DNA from: an uncultured Bacilli bacterium
Lineage (GTDB): Bacteria; Bacillota_I; Bacilli_A; RF39; UBA660
Direction: 5' to 3'
DNA: 24,643 nt
Assembly: GCA_934096075.1 (NCBI GenBank)
Contig: CAKOLN010000014.1
Location: forward strand, 1-24,643
The position numbers and the translations under genes are program-made. Shown here piece by piece: positions 8,146 through 15,675 of this stretch (positions are counted from its first letter, which is position 1; each line of letters starts with the position of its first letter). The notes beneath the pieces are model-generated. The model worked only from the letters and a program-made list of their open reading frames with translations, was not told the DNA's origin and made no database searches.

Positions 8146-8272
8146 AGCGCCAGAACCTTAAATGGTTGACGAGGATAACAGTTATCGAAATTTCGGCGGA
8201 TGCTGTTACGGTTAAATGATCGTTAGAAGTATTTTAAAAAATAAAATTAATATTATAACAAAGGGTACTTCA
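8146..8272 (+). ncRNA. glmS self-cleaving ribozyme riboswitch
   Basis: The leader contains the conserved glmS ribozyme core in order: the AGCGCCAGAAC cleavage and core segment (cut expected between A8146 and G8147), GACGAGG, the TATCGAAATTTCGGCGGATG block, and a P4-like closing pair GAAGTA (8226-8231) with TACTTC (8266-8271) around an AU-rich insert. The AACAG/CTGTT pairing inside is also present. In this class GlcN6P acts as cofactor for self-cleavage, which destabilises the glmS mRNA and gives feedback on amino-sugar synthesis. It ends about 17 bases before the glmS ribosome binding site. Confidence 0.95.
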
Positions 8273-8303
8273 TAGAATTTTTTTGTATGGAGGAATTTAA
8301 ATT

Positions 8304-10049
8304 ATGTGTGGAATTATTGGATGCGTAAGCCATAAAGAAGACGCGATAGAAAAGGTTATTGATGGCTTAAAACATCTAGAATACAGGGGTTATGATAGTG
8401 CTGGTATAGCATTTTTAGAAAATAATGAAATTATTATAAAGAAAGAAGTTGGAAGAATTAGTAATTTAGAAAAACTAATTAATGATGAAAAATCTTATGT
8501 TTCAATCGGACATACTAGATGGGCTACTCATGGTAAACCAACTAAAATTAATGCTCATCCACATTCTCAAGGAAATATTACTTTAGTACATAATGGTATT
8601 ATTGAGAACTTTATGGAGATTAAAAATGAATTATTAAATAATGGATGTAGTTTTGTTAGTGATACAGATACTGAGGTTGCTGGAGCATATATTAATTATT
8701 TATATAGTCAAAATAAAAATATGATTAGGACTTTGAGTGAAGCAAGTAAGAGATTTTTGGGTAGTTATTCTTTTGGAATTATAAATTCAAATGAACCTGA
8801 TAAAATTTATGCTATTAGAAAAGATAGTCCTTTAATTGTGGGTATTGGTAGTGGTGAAAATTTTATTGCTAGTGATGTACCTTCAATATTAAAGTATACT
8901 AATAAATATATAGATTTAGATAATGATGAGATTATTTGCTTAAGTAATAGTGAAGTTGTAGTTTATAATAATAAATGTAAGAAAGTTAATAAAAATATTT
9001 TAACTTTTGATGGTGAAAGTAATTTAGTTGAGAAAAATGGCTATGAAACTTATATGCTTAAAGAAATGCATGAAGAAGCTGATGTTATTAAGAGAACTTG
9101 TAAAAATGAAATAAATTTTGATTTAAGTAAATATGATTTTATTGATATTGTTGCTTGTGGAAGTGCATATCATGCAGGATTAGTTGGTGCGAGAGCTATT
9201 GAAGAACTCGTTAATATTAAAGTTAATGTTGAGATTGCTAGTGAATACCAATATAAAAAACATTTTTATAATAAAAAAACATTAGTTATAGTCATCAGTC
9301 AAAGTGGTGAAACTGCTGATACTAAGAAATGTGTCAATTTGGCTAATGAAAGTGGAATAGACACTTTAGGTATTGTTAATGTTAAAGGTAGTAGTATTGC
9401 TAGAATTTGTAAGAATGTTATTTATACTTTAGCAGGTCCTGAAATTGCAGTTGCAACTACTAAAGCATATTTATCACAAGTTGCTACTTTAATATTACTT
9501 GCAATTAAGAATAGTAATACTATTGTTAGTAAAGAAGAGATAAATATGTTGCCTTATTATATTGAAAATTTAGTTAATAAGAATTATGAAGATTTAGCAG
9601 TTAAACTTTATAGAAAAGAAGATATTTACTTTATTGGTAGAGGTGTTGACTATGCTATTGCAATGGAAGGAAGTCTTAAATTAAAAGAGATTAGTTATAT
9701 ACATAGTGAAGCTTATCCAGCTGGAGAGTTGAAACATGGTACAATCTCATTAATTAATGACGGTACTCCGGTTGTGGCAATTGCGACTGATAAAGATTTA
9801 TATTTAAAGACAATTAGTAATGCTAAAGAAGTAAATGCAAGAGGAGCTTATACTATTCTTGTAACAAATAAAGAAATAGAAAATGATGGAGTTTATAGTG
9901 AGCTTGTTCTTATTCCAGAAGTTAATCCTATTCTTGAACCTATTCTAGCTATAGTACCTTTACAAATGCTTGCTTATGAGATTGCAAAGTTGAGAGGTAA
10001 TGATATTGATAAACCAAAGAATTTAGCTAAAAGTGTTACAGTTGAATAA
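8304..10049 (+). CDS. glmS: glutamine--fructose-6-phosphate aminotransferase (isomerizing)
   Basis: Makes glucosamine-6-phosphate from fructose-6-phosphate and glutamine, the first step toward peptidoglycan and teichoic-acid amino sugars. The 581-residue protein (family about 600) starts MCGIIGCV: Met removal exposes the catalytic Cys of the class-II glutaminase domain. LEYRGYDSAG, HTRWATHG and HNGIIEN are the family's N-domain blocks. Two SIS sugar-isomerase domains follow, with ISQSGETADT and AVATTKAYLSQ. The end, DKPKNLAKSVTVE, is canonical. GGAGG lies 10 bases upstream of the ATG. Expression is controlled by the ribozyme immediately upstream, and the gene forms a single-gene transcript ended by a strong hairpin. 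Confidence 0.98.
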   Translation: MCGIIGCVSHKEDAIEKVIDGLKHLEYRGYDSAGIAFLENNEIIIKKEVGRISNLEKLINDEKSYVSIGHTRWATHGKPTKINAHPHSQGNITLVHNGIIENFMEIKNELLNNGCSFVSDTDTEVAGAYINYLYSQNKNMIRTLSEASKRFLGSYSFGIINSNEPDKIYAIRKDSPLIVGIGSGENFIASDVPSILKYTNKYIDLDNDEIICLSNSEVVVYNNKCKKVNKNILTFDGESNLVEKNGYETYMLKEMHEEADVIKRTCKNEINFDLSKYDFIDIVACGSAYHAGLVGARAIEELVNIKVNVEIASEYQYKKHFYNKKTLVIVISQSGETADTKKCVNLANESGIDTLGIVNVKGSSIARICKNVIYTLAGPEIAVATTKAYLSQVATLILLAIKNSNTIVSKEEINMLPYYIENLVNKNYEDLAVKLYRKEDIYFIGRGVDYAIAMEGSLKLKEISYIHSEAYPAGELKHGTISLINDGTPVVAIATDKDLYLKTISNAKEVNARGAYTILVTNKEIENDGVYSELVLIPEVNPILEPILAIVPLQMLAYEIAKLRGNDIDKPKNLAKSVTVE

Positions 10050-10052
10050 TAA

Positions 10053-10087
10053 AAAAGAATCTACAATTTATATTGTAGATTCTTTTA
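10053..10087. terminator. bidirectional terminator between glmS and tsaD
   Basis: Perfect 15-bp stem (10053-10067 with 10072-10086) and a TTAT loop. TTTT ends the plus side, and a T6 run follows on the minus side. It can end both glmS and the convergent tsaD transcript. Confidence 0.9.
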
Positions 10088-10146
10088 GTTTTACTTTTTT
10101 CTTTTTTAAATTCATTCTTACATAATTACTTTAAGTTACTAGATAG

Positions 10147-11166
10147 TTATTTTAATTCATTTACATTTAATTCTTCATGGCTACTAGCATTTACACTGTA
10201 GTCACAAAATTTATTATTTTTATAAAGCAAATATCCAGCTGCTCCTATCATCGTAGCATTATCAGTACAATATTTTTTATCTGGTATAAATATCTTTATT
10301 CCATTTTCTTCACACATCTTAGTTAAAGCATTTCTTATAAATGTATTACTAGAAACACCACCAGCAACACAGAAATTTTTTACATTGTAATCTCTTAAAG
10401 CATTCAAAGATTTATTCACTAAAGTTTCAGCAACCTTATTTTGAAATGAACATGCAATATCCTCTTTTCTAATTGATTCTCCTCTTTGCTTAGCATTATG
10501 AACTAAATTATTAACATGACTTTTTATTCCACTAAAACTAAAATTATATTCATCATCACTTAAGATATCTGGCATTGGATAAGTATCTTTACCATTTAAA
10601 GCTAATTTTTCAACATTTGGTCCACCAGGATAAGGCATATCCAATATTCTAGCAACCTTATCAAAACATTCTCCTACTGCATCATCTAATGTTGAACCTA
10701 TATATTTAAAACTCTTCTCATCTTCCATAAGAATTAAATCTGTGTGCCCCCCGCTTATAATCAATGATATTAAAGGATATTCCAAAGTATGTCCTATATT
10801 ATTTGCCACTATATGTCCAAGCATATGATTAACTTTTATTAATGGCTTGTTATAAACTAAACTTAATGCTTTAGCACTTTCTAATCCTACTAATAAACTA
10901 CCAAGTAACCCAGGACTATAAGTAACCGCAATAGCATCAACATCACTTACACTCATATTAGCTTTTTTAAGTGTTTCATCAATTACTAAGGTAATATTTT
11001 CTAAATGTAATCTACTTGCTATCTCTGGCACTACTCCCCCATATAATTTATGTATATCTATCTGAGTATTAATTGTAGTTGCTATATCTTCACAACCATT
11101 TTTAACAATTGAACAACTAGTTTCATCACAACTACTCTCTATTGCTAAAATATAAACATCTTTCAT
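10147..11166 (-). CDS. tsaD: tRNA threonylcarbamoyladenosine transferase TsaD
   Basis: Transfers the threonylcarbamoyl group from TC-AMP to A37 of ANN-decoding tRNAs, working with TsaB and TsaE. The 339 residues match the family. Visible are the N-terminal ASKHA strand ILAIESSCDETS, the metal ligands H114 and H118 (HMLGHIVAN), SGGHTDL, the GECFDKVAR segment, PYPGGPNVE, CVAGGVSSN, and the C-terminal DNATMIGAAG with the third ligand Asp. The ATG follows the rimI stop by two bases, so the two are translated together. It is the last gene of the tsaB-rimI-tsaD transcript and ends at the shared hairpin before glmS. Confidence 0.97.
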   Translation of the reverse strand: MKDVYILAIESSCDETSCSIVKNGCEDIATTINTQIDIHKLYGGVVPEIASRLHLENITLVIDETLKKANMSVSDVDAIAVTYSPGLLGSLLVGLESAKALSLVYNKPLIKVNHMLGHIVANNIGHTLEYPLISLIISGGHTDLILMEDEKSFKYIGSTLDDAVGECFDKVARILDMPYPGGPNVEKLALNGKDTYPMPDILSDDEYNFSFSGIKSHVNNLVHNAKQRGESIRKEDIACSFQNKVAETLVNKSLNALRDYNVKNFCVAGGVSSNTFIRNALTKMCEENGIKIFIPDKKYCTDNATMIGAAGYLLYKNNKFCDYSVNASSHEELNVNELK

Positions 11167-11168
11167 AA

Positions 11169-11492
11169 TTACTTCCTTTCCATAATAAGAGCATCAACTC
11201 CATTATAATAACCCTTTCTAGTATGAATAACTTTAAAATCAAACTTCTCGTATAACTTTATTGCATATAAATTATCTATTTTTACCTCTAACATATATCT
11301 AACATTTCTATCTTTATAATAATCAAATATAAATTCTAATATCTTAGTAGCATATCCTCTATTACGACATTCATCATTCACATAAACATCTATTATATTG
11401 ATAGTATCTAAAGTATCTTCTATAACTACAAAGCCTACATCATTAATATAAAATTTCTTTTTAAAATTATTATCTTTTTCAATGCCAATCAT
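11169..11492 (-). CDS. rimI: short GNAT N-acetyltransferase, RimI-like
   Basis: 107 residues, against about 150 for typical RimI. The acetyl-CoA-binding motif A is clear (INIIDVYVNDECRNRGYATKILEF, containing RNRGYA), followed by YMLEVKIDNLYAIKLYEKFDFK, which is typical of RimI. The N-terminal strands are reduced. RimI acetylates the N-terminus of ribosomal protein S18 in Escherichia coli, and the gene commonly lies between tsaB and tsaD, as here. The start overlaps the tsaB stop by four bases (ATGA type). The symbol rests on motif and location; the short length leaves some doubt about substrate. Confidence 0.83.
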   Translation of the reverse strand: MIGIEKDNNFKKKFYINDVGFVVIEDTLDTINIIDVYVNDECRNRGYATKILEFIFDYYKDRNVRYMLEVKIDNLYAIKLYEKFDFKVIHTRKGYYNGVDALIMERK

Positions 11493-12043
11493 CTTTCGGC
11501 CTCAATTGTTTTTACATAATTAGCTCTAACTAAATGTGGATTAACACTATCACTTTTCTTAGCATAATCTACCACTTTTTTAACATTTAATTCTTCTTTA
11601 ACCCTATAAATATTTTTATATGAATCTATGTCATCAACAAAGCATTCTTTTTTCACTACATTATTATCTTTATCAAATATACTGATATAATATCCTTTAC
11701 TTTCTTCTAATATACATATTTTATCACACAACTTATTATCGCTTACTAAATAACTCGTTAAACTACTAATCAAATAAATAGGTACATCAAGTGAATAAGC
11801 CATAGTTTTTCCAACACTTAGTCCTATTCTTAAGCCAGTAAAACTACCAGGACCATTAATACAAACTATATCCTTAATATCTTTAACTGATAAATTATTT
11901 TCTTTTAAAATACTATCTATCATTGGGACTAAATAAACAGCATGGGATGCTTCACTTTCTTGAGTTTTAACTAAAACATTTTCATCACTTACTAACGCCA
12001 CTGTTATTAAATGAGAATGAGTACTTAAAAATAATGTATACAT
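11489..12043 (-). CDS. tsaB: t6A synthesis protein TsaB
   Basis: 184 residues. An inactive ASKHA-fold partner that scaffolds TsaD and TsaE for t6A formation. Recognisable are the N-terminal strand TLFLSTHSHLITVAL, HAVYLVPMIDSIL, and the signature INGPGSFTGLRIGLSVGKTMAYSLDVP. The C-terminal region is shorter than the usual roughly 220-230 residues. The start is taken as the ATG at 12041-12043 because AGGAAGTGA lies about 5 bases before it. An in-frame GTG three codons earlier falls inside that binding site. It heads the tsaB-rimI-tsaD transcript after a terminator that separates it from the LytTR regulator. Confidence 0.93.
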   Translation of the reverse strand: MYTLFLSTHSHLITVALVSDENVLVKTQESEASHAVYLVPMIDSILKENNLSVKDIKDIVCINGPGSFTGLRIGLSVGKTMAYSLDVPIYLISSLTSYLVSDNKLCDKICILEESKGYYISIFDKDNNVVKKECFVDDIDSYKNIYRVKEELNVKKVVDYAKKSDSVNPHLVRANYVKTIEAER

Positions 12044-12074
12044 TAAAATCACTTCCTATAATAGTATTTGCACT

Positions 12075-12114
12075 GCAAAAAATACTTAATACATAAAACA
12101 TTATATATTAAGTA
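12075..12114 (-). terminator. terminator after the LytTR regulator
   Basis: Nine-bp AT-rich stem (12083-12091 with 12106-12114) with a 14-base loop. TTTTTT follows directly in the minus direction. It is about 50 bases past the LytTR stop and some 30 bases before tsaB. The stem is weak in GC, so leakage into tsaB is possible. Confidence 0.65.
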
Positions 12115-12165
12115 CATATGTTTGTCAATATATTTTTCAATATTAATTAATTATTTTTTAATTTT

Positions 12166-12942
12166 TTATAAATATTTCTTTTTTTCTTCTTCAAGCACCT
12201 TTTTTCTTTTATTTTTTTCTTTTATTTCTTTAAAAAAAGGTTCAAGATCCGTTTTATGAGACTTAGATAAATAAAAAATTTCCTCTCCATCAGCCAAAGT
12301 TAGCATATTATCTTTCCAATTAAAAGCAACCACTTTATTCATATTACATATGCAAGCATTATGAGTAAACATAAATCTTTTATCATCTAATTTTTCTAAA
12401 AATTGAATAAGTGTTTTATTAACACTATATTCATCTGTATCAGTCACAACTATACTTTTTCTATCAGAAGTATCTCTATAAATGTACTTAATCTTATCAT
12501 AATCAATACTATAATGTGTTGCGCCAATTGTAAATTTTAAAGTTTTTCTTATTTTTAATTGTGATAAACATATATCAAAAAGTTCATCTAAATTCTTTTC
12601 AGCATTAACTTGCTTATCCACAAAATCTAAAATTTGCAATCTTTGTTTAAAGCTATCCAAAGCTAAACCACCATTAACCGTAAAAATAATTATAGGACTA
12701 GTCCAATCATACTGTCTAATCATTCTTGCTATATCAATGGCAGTACAGTCAGGTAATTCATAATCTAATATATAAATATGATTTTCGTCATGATTCTCTA
12801 TAACATCTATTAGTTTATCACTAAAATTACTAAAAATTAATATATCGAATAGTAAACTATTCTTCATCATATAATTAACAATTATTTCCTTAGTTCTATT
12901 AATATGAAACTTATTATCTTCTACCATTATAAAATTTACCAC
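12166..12942 (-). CDS. orphan LytTR-type response regulator
   Basis: 258 residues. The N-terminal receiver domain has the acidic pair in IMVEDN, the phosphoacceptor Asp in YILDYELPD, the Thr in IIIFTVN and a Lys in DFVDKQ, so it looks phosphorylatable. The C-terminal LytTR DNA-binding domain includes IKYIYRDTSDRKSIVV, NKTLIQFLEKLDDKRFMFTHNACICNMNKV and FYLSKSHKTDLEPFF. The tail is extremely basic (KEKNKRKKVLEEEKKKYL). The start is the GTG at 12940-12942, with AGGTG 7 bases upstream and the family-like N-terminus MVNFIMVEDN. An upstream ATG at 12972 lacks a good site. No histidine kinase lies in the window. It sits between tsaE and tsaB, each boundary carrying a terminator. Confidence 0.88.
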   Translation of the reverse strand: MVNFIMVEDNKFHINRTKEIIVNYMMKNSLLFDILIFSNFSDKLIDVIENHDENHIYILDYELPDCTAIDIARMIRQYDWTSPIIIFTVNGGLALDSFKQRLQILDFVDKQVNAEKNLDELFDICLSQLKIRKTLKFTIGATHYSIDYDKIKYIYRDTSDRKSIVVTDTDEYSVNKTLIQFLEKLDDKRFMFTHNACICNMNKVVAFNWKDNMLTLADGEEIFYLSKSHKTDLEPFFKEIKEKNKRKKVLEEEKKKYL

Positions 12943-12982
12943 TTTATAACACCTGCCCACAATAATAATCATACCACTTTAA

Positions 12983-13019
12983 AAAGAAAATAAACAGGCA
13001 CCAGGAGGTCCTATTTATC
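12983..13019 (-). terminator. GC-rich terminator after tsaE
   Basis: On the minus strand ATAAATAGGACC, loop TCCT, then GGTGCCTGTTTAT pair with one bulged G and a G-U pair, followed by TTTCTTTTT. It starts a few bases past the tsaE stop. It is one of the most GC-rich spots in the window. Confidence 0.85.
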
Positions 13020-13024
13020 ATTTT

Positions 13025-13474
13025 TTATAAAACTTTTTCACATAAATCTTCGTATTCTTCCCCATGAGGAGTAATCATAAATACTCTTTTATTTTCATCA
13101 ACTATTTTAATAGTAATATCCAATCTTTTCTTAGGTAATATGTCTTCAATTAAATCAGCCCATTCAATAATGGTAATACCCTTTTTCTTAAAATATTCAG
13201 GTATACCTAAATCTTCCTTAACTTCATTAAGTCTATAGACATCCATATGATATAATTTCATTTCTCCATCATATTCCTTAATTATGTTAAAAGTTGGACT
13301 GGTAATATTATCATTAATCTCCATGCTTTTAGCAAATGCTTTAGTAAATAAAGTTTTACCACTACCTAAATCTCCTACAAGGCATATAACCATATTAGGA
13401 AATTTCTCACTTTCAATATTTTGTGCTAATTCTATCGTATCCATATCAGAATTAGATGTAAATTTATATGTCAT
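13025..13474 (-). CDS. tsaE: t6A synthesis ATPase TsaE
   Basis: 149 residues, the usual size. A small P-loop ATPase that drives the TsaBDE cycle. The Walker A is VGDLGSGKTLFTKAFAKSM, followed by the family signature ITSPTFNIIKEY and YHMDVYRL. The end of the domain has IIEWADLIEDILP, with the conserved Trp and acidic residues. The start is the ATG at 13472-13474, since GAGGTGAT lies about 8 bases upstream; seven more in-frame codons upstream would contain that site. It is transcribed alone up to a strong terminator, apart from the tsaB-rimI-tsaD transcript, with the LytTR regulator between them. Confidence 0.96.
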   Translation of the reverse strand: MTYKFTSNSDMDTIELAQNIESEKFPNMVICLVGDLGSGKTLFTKAFAKSMEINDNITSPTFNIIKEYDGEMKLYHMDVYRLNEVKEDLGIPEYFKKKGITIIEWADLIEDILPKKRLDITIKIVDENKRVFMITPHGEEYEDLCEKVL

Positions 13475-13493
13475 ATCTCTTATCACCTCTTTC

Positions 13494-13523
13494 ATTGTAT
13501 CATTAGTTTTAATTCATATTCAA
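13494..13523 (-). promoter_or_regulatory. tsaE promoter
   Basis: TTGAAT (minus strand, 13518-13523) and TACAAT (13494-13499) with an 18-bp spacer, ending about 20 bases before the tsaE start. Confidence 0.65.
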
Positions 13524-13593
13524 TAGTTAAATGAATAATTTACATTTTTTTTAATAATACATTATTTTTGCCCGGTTCTTAGTAGAAATTACA

Positions 13594-13602
13594 CATAGTA
13601 TA
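13594..13602 (+). promoter_or_regulatory. possible sporulation-sigma -10 box for cotJ
   Basis: CATAGTATA fits the CATAnnnTA -10 pattern shared by mother-cell sigma factors (SigE/SigK). It lies about 24 bases before the cotJB start. No matching -35 is obvious, so the assignment is tentative and rests mostly on the nature of the genes downstream. Confidence 0.35.
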
Positions 13603-13625
13603 TAAACGTAAGGGAGGAATTTTTA

Positions 13626-14144
13626 ATGTATTATGATGAGAGAGAAAATCTCGTAAATTATAATGTAAAGGATGAAGACAATAATTATAATGAGTATAAT
13701 TTAACAAATAAGAATGAAAAAAAATGGGATAATGATTTTAATACATATGTAGAAAATATAAATATTAATAACTTTAGACATACAAAAAGATCATTATTTA
13801 GTACAACCGAAGGATTTAATAAAGGTAACATGGTAAAAGAAGAGTATGTGCCTTATAAAAATTATATCTATAAGGTTGTTGTTAAGGGAGAAAGGGATGA
13901 ATTACTTTTAAGAATTCAAGAATTAACTTTTAAAGTAATTGATTTAAATATATATTTAGATATACATCCTAACGATAATGAACTTTATAATGAGTTTAAA
14001 AACACAGTTAAAGAATTAAAAACTTATAAAGACACTTATGAGAAAAACTATGGTCCTTTATGTATGACAGATACTTTATACTATGATTCATATAAATGGA
14101 CTAAAAATCCTTGGCCATGGATGAATGAAGGAGGGAATAATTAA
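13626..14144 (+). CDS. cotJB: spore coat protein: CotJA-like segment fused to CotJB
   Basis: 172 residues. The C-terminal half (about 86-172) is CotJB-like: RDELLLRIQELTFKVIDLNIYL, DIHPNDNEL, KTYKDTYEKNYGPL and the Trp-rich end KNPWPWMNEGG. Before it, around residues 58-80, STTEGFNKGNMVKEEYVPYK resembles the CotJA core (A/G-F-x-x-G-x-x-F-x-x-L-x-x-PY). The first 55 residues are an Asn/Tyr/acidic-rich low-complexity stretch. CotJ proteins form part of the inner coat of Bacillus spores and are normally separate CotJA, CotJB and CotJC. GGGAGG lies 8 bases before the ATG. The TAA overlaps the cotJC ATG by one base. Confidence 0.85.
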   Translation: MYYDERENLVNYNVKDEDNNYNEYNLTNKNEKKWDNDFNTYVENININNFRHTKRSLFSTTEGFNKGNMVKEEYVPYKNYIYKVVVKGERDELLLRIQELTFKVIDLNIYLDIHPNDNELYNEFKNTVKELKTYKDTYEKNYGPLCMTDTLYYDSYKWTKNPWPWMNEGGNN

Positions 14145-14704
14145 TGTTTAAATATGAAAAAATGTTAGAGTATCCTATTAATATAAAAAAGAAAGACTTA
14201 AAAATGGCTAAATTATTAAATGCTCAGTTGGGTGGACCTGATGGCGAGCTGGGAGCTTCATTAAGATATTTATGCCAAAGATTCACTATGCCAGATGAAT
14301 ATGGTCGCGCGTTATTATCTGATATAGGTACTGAAGAGCTAGGACATGTAGAAATGATATCTACTATGGTAAGACAATTAATAAAAGATGCCACTTTAGA
14401 TGAATTAAAGAGTGCAGGTTTAGAAGGATACTATACTTCACATAAAAAAGGAATATTCCCAATGGATCAAAATGGTATACCTTTTACAACTGCTTACATT
14501 GCAAGTACAGGCAACCCAATTGTTGATTTAGCAGAAAACATGGCCGCCGAAGAAAAAGCAAGAGCAACCTATGAAAACTTAATGGACTTAACAAATGATC
14601 CAGATTTACTAGCGCCTTTAAGTTTCTTAAGACAAAGAGAAGTAGTTCATTATAATAGATTTAAAGAACTACTAGAATACTATAAAAATAAAGGTATAAA
14701 TTAG
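14144..14704 (+). CDS. cotJC: spore coat protein CotJC (manganese-catalase family)
   Basis: 186 residues. A ferritin-like four-helix protein of the Mn-catalase family found in spore coats. Typical blocks are PINIKKKDLKMAKLLNAQLGG, DGELGASLRYL, DIGTEELGHVEMISTMV, AENMAAEEKARATYENLM and FLRQREVVHYNRFKE. The Glu and His residues in EELGH, AAEEKAR and REVVHYNRF are the expected metal ligands, so catalase activity is possible. Its ATG overlaps the stop of the CotJB fusion and GGAGG lies within the end of that gene, so translation is coupled. A hairpin that includes part of the stop codon ends the two-gene transcript. Confidence 0.95.
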   Translation: MFKYEKMLEYPINIKKKDLKMAKLLNAQLGGPDGELGASLRYLCQRFTMPDEYGRALLSDIGTEELGHVEMISTMVRQLIKDATLDELKSAGLEGYYTSHKKGIFPMDQNGIPFTTAYIASTGNPIVDLAENMAAEEKARATYENLMDLTNDPDLLAPLSFLRQREVVHYNRFKELLEYYKNKGIN

Positions 14705-14727
14705 AAACACAAGTTGTTTCTTTTTTA
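14703..14727 (+). terminator. cotJ operon terminator
   Basis: Seven-bp stem (14703-14709 with 14715-14721), CAAGT loop, then a T6 run. The stem begins inside the cotJC TAG stop. Confidence 0.75.
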
Positions 14728-15675
14728 TTGTATATCTCTTCTATTAAAAATATTTAAACTAATTAATAAAAACAAAACACTATACATAGTTAAATAAAAT
14801 AATGAACTTTCTAAATTTATATTGGTATTAAATATCATATTATTAACACTTAGATTAATTAAATCATTAAAATAAGTATAATCTAAATAAGACATAAAAG
14901 TATATTTAACAATATTTATACCTGCTATTAGGAGAAATTGACTAATTACTAAAGAAAACAAATACATTAAATTACTAACAACTAAAGATATAGTATTACC
15001 CTTAAAAATAATCACAAGCATGTAAACAAAAATAATTATAAAGCTATAAGGAACAATAAATATTATTGATGAAATAAAATAATAAAGTAAATAAGGTAAC
15101 TTAATAAAGCCATTAAATATGTAAATATATTTGTAATATTCTAGTAAATTAACATTAAATCTAATAATACCAAATATTAAATAGAATAATGAAAACAAAC
15201 TTATAAGAATGAATCCAATAATTATTTGAGATAAAATTTTAGAAAGAAGTAACTTAATTTTCCCTTGTTTATTTAATACAATATACTTTAAAGTTCCTTT
15301 ATTATAGTCATAAGATAAACTATTAAAAGATAAAAATATAACTATTACTCCAATAAAATATAGAAAACTATTTTTATATTCCAAAATGTTAATAACTTTA
15401 CAATTATTCACATTTAATTTATCTTTATTATTTACAACATACTCATATTTTTTATAATCATTTTTATATTTATCATAATCACCATGCTTATTGACTAACT
15501 TATATTCTTCTTTATTATATAAATCATATTTATTTACAATATCATCTTTTTCTTTATAAGTTTTACTTAAAACAAAAATTGATACAAAAGACACTAATAA
15601 AAGCATAAGTAATATAATTTTAAAACTATTCTTCCTAGTTTCTTTATACAAATCAGCTTTTATTAAATTAATCAT
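14725..15675 (-). CDS. ABC-2 type transporter permease
   Basis: 316 residues with about six transmembrane helices. The first (IILLMLLLVSFVSIFVLS) is followed by a Lys/Tyr-rich outer segment of about 60 residues, and five more helices follow. This is the ABC-2 permease layout used for export of peptides, antibiotics or lipids. The start is the ATG at 15673-15675, eight bases inside the ATPase gene, with GGTGGTGA just upstream. An in-frame GTG four codons earlier lacks a site. The gene pairs with the ATPase and has no accessory gene such as a kinase or GntR regulator nearby. The substrate is unknown. Confidence 0.85.
   Translation of the reverse strand: MINLIKADLYKETRKNSFKIILLMLLLVSFVSIFVLSKTYKEKDDIVNKYDLYNKEEYKLVNKHGDYDKYKNDYKKYEYVVNNKDKLNVNNCKVINILEYKNSFLYFIGVIVIFLSFNSLSYDYNKGTLKYIVLNKQGKIKLLLSKILSQIIIGFILISLFSLFYLIFGIIRFNVNLLEYYKYIYIFNGFIKLPYLLYYFISSIIFIVPYSFIIIFVYMLVIIFKGNTISLVVSNLMYLFSLVISQFLLIAGINIVKYTFMSYLDYTYFNDLINLSVNNMIFNTNINLESSLFYLTMYSVLFLLISLNIFNRRDIQ

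Noticed and set aside
8304..10049. Use of TGA as tryptophan (Mycoplasma code)
   Set aside because: Trp residues in conserved motifs are TGG and no conserved frame is broken by TGA.
12068..12259. Small plus-strand frame of 63 codons
   Set aside because: It overlaps the LytTR gene end and a terminator, has no ribosome binding site and is low-complexity.
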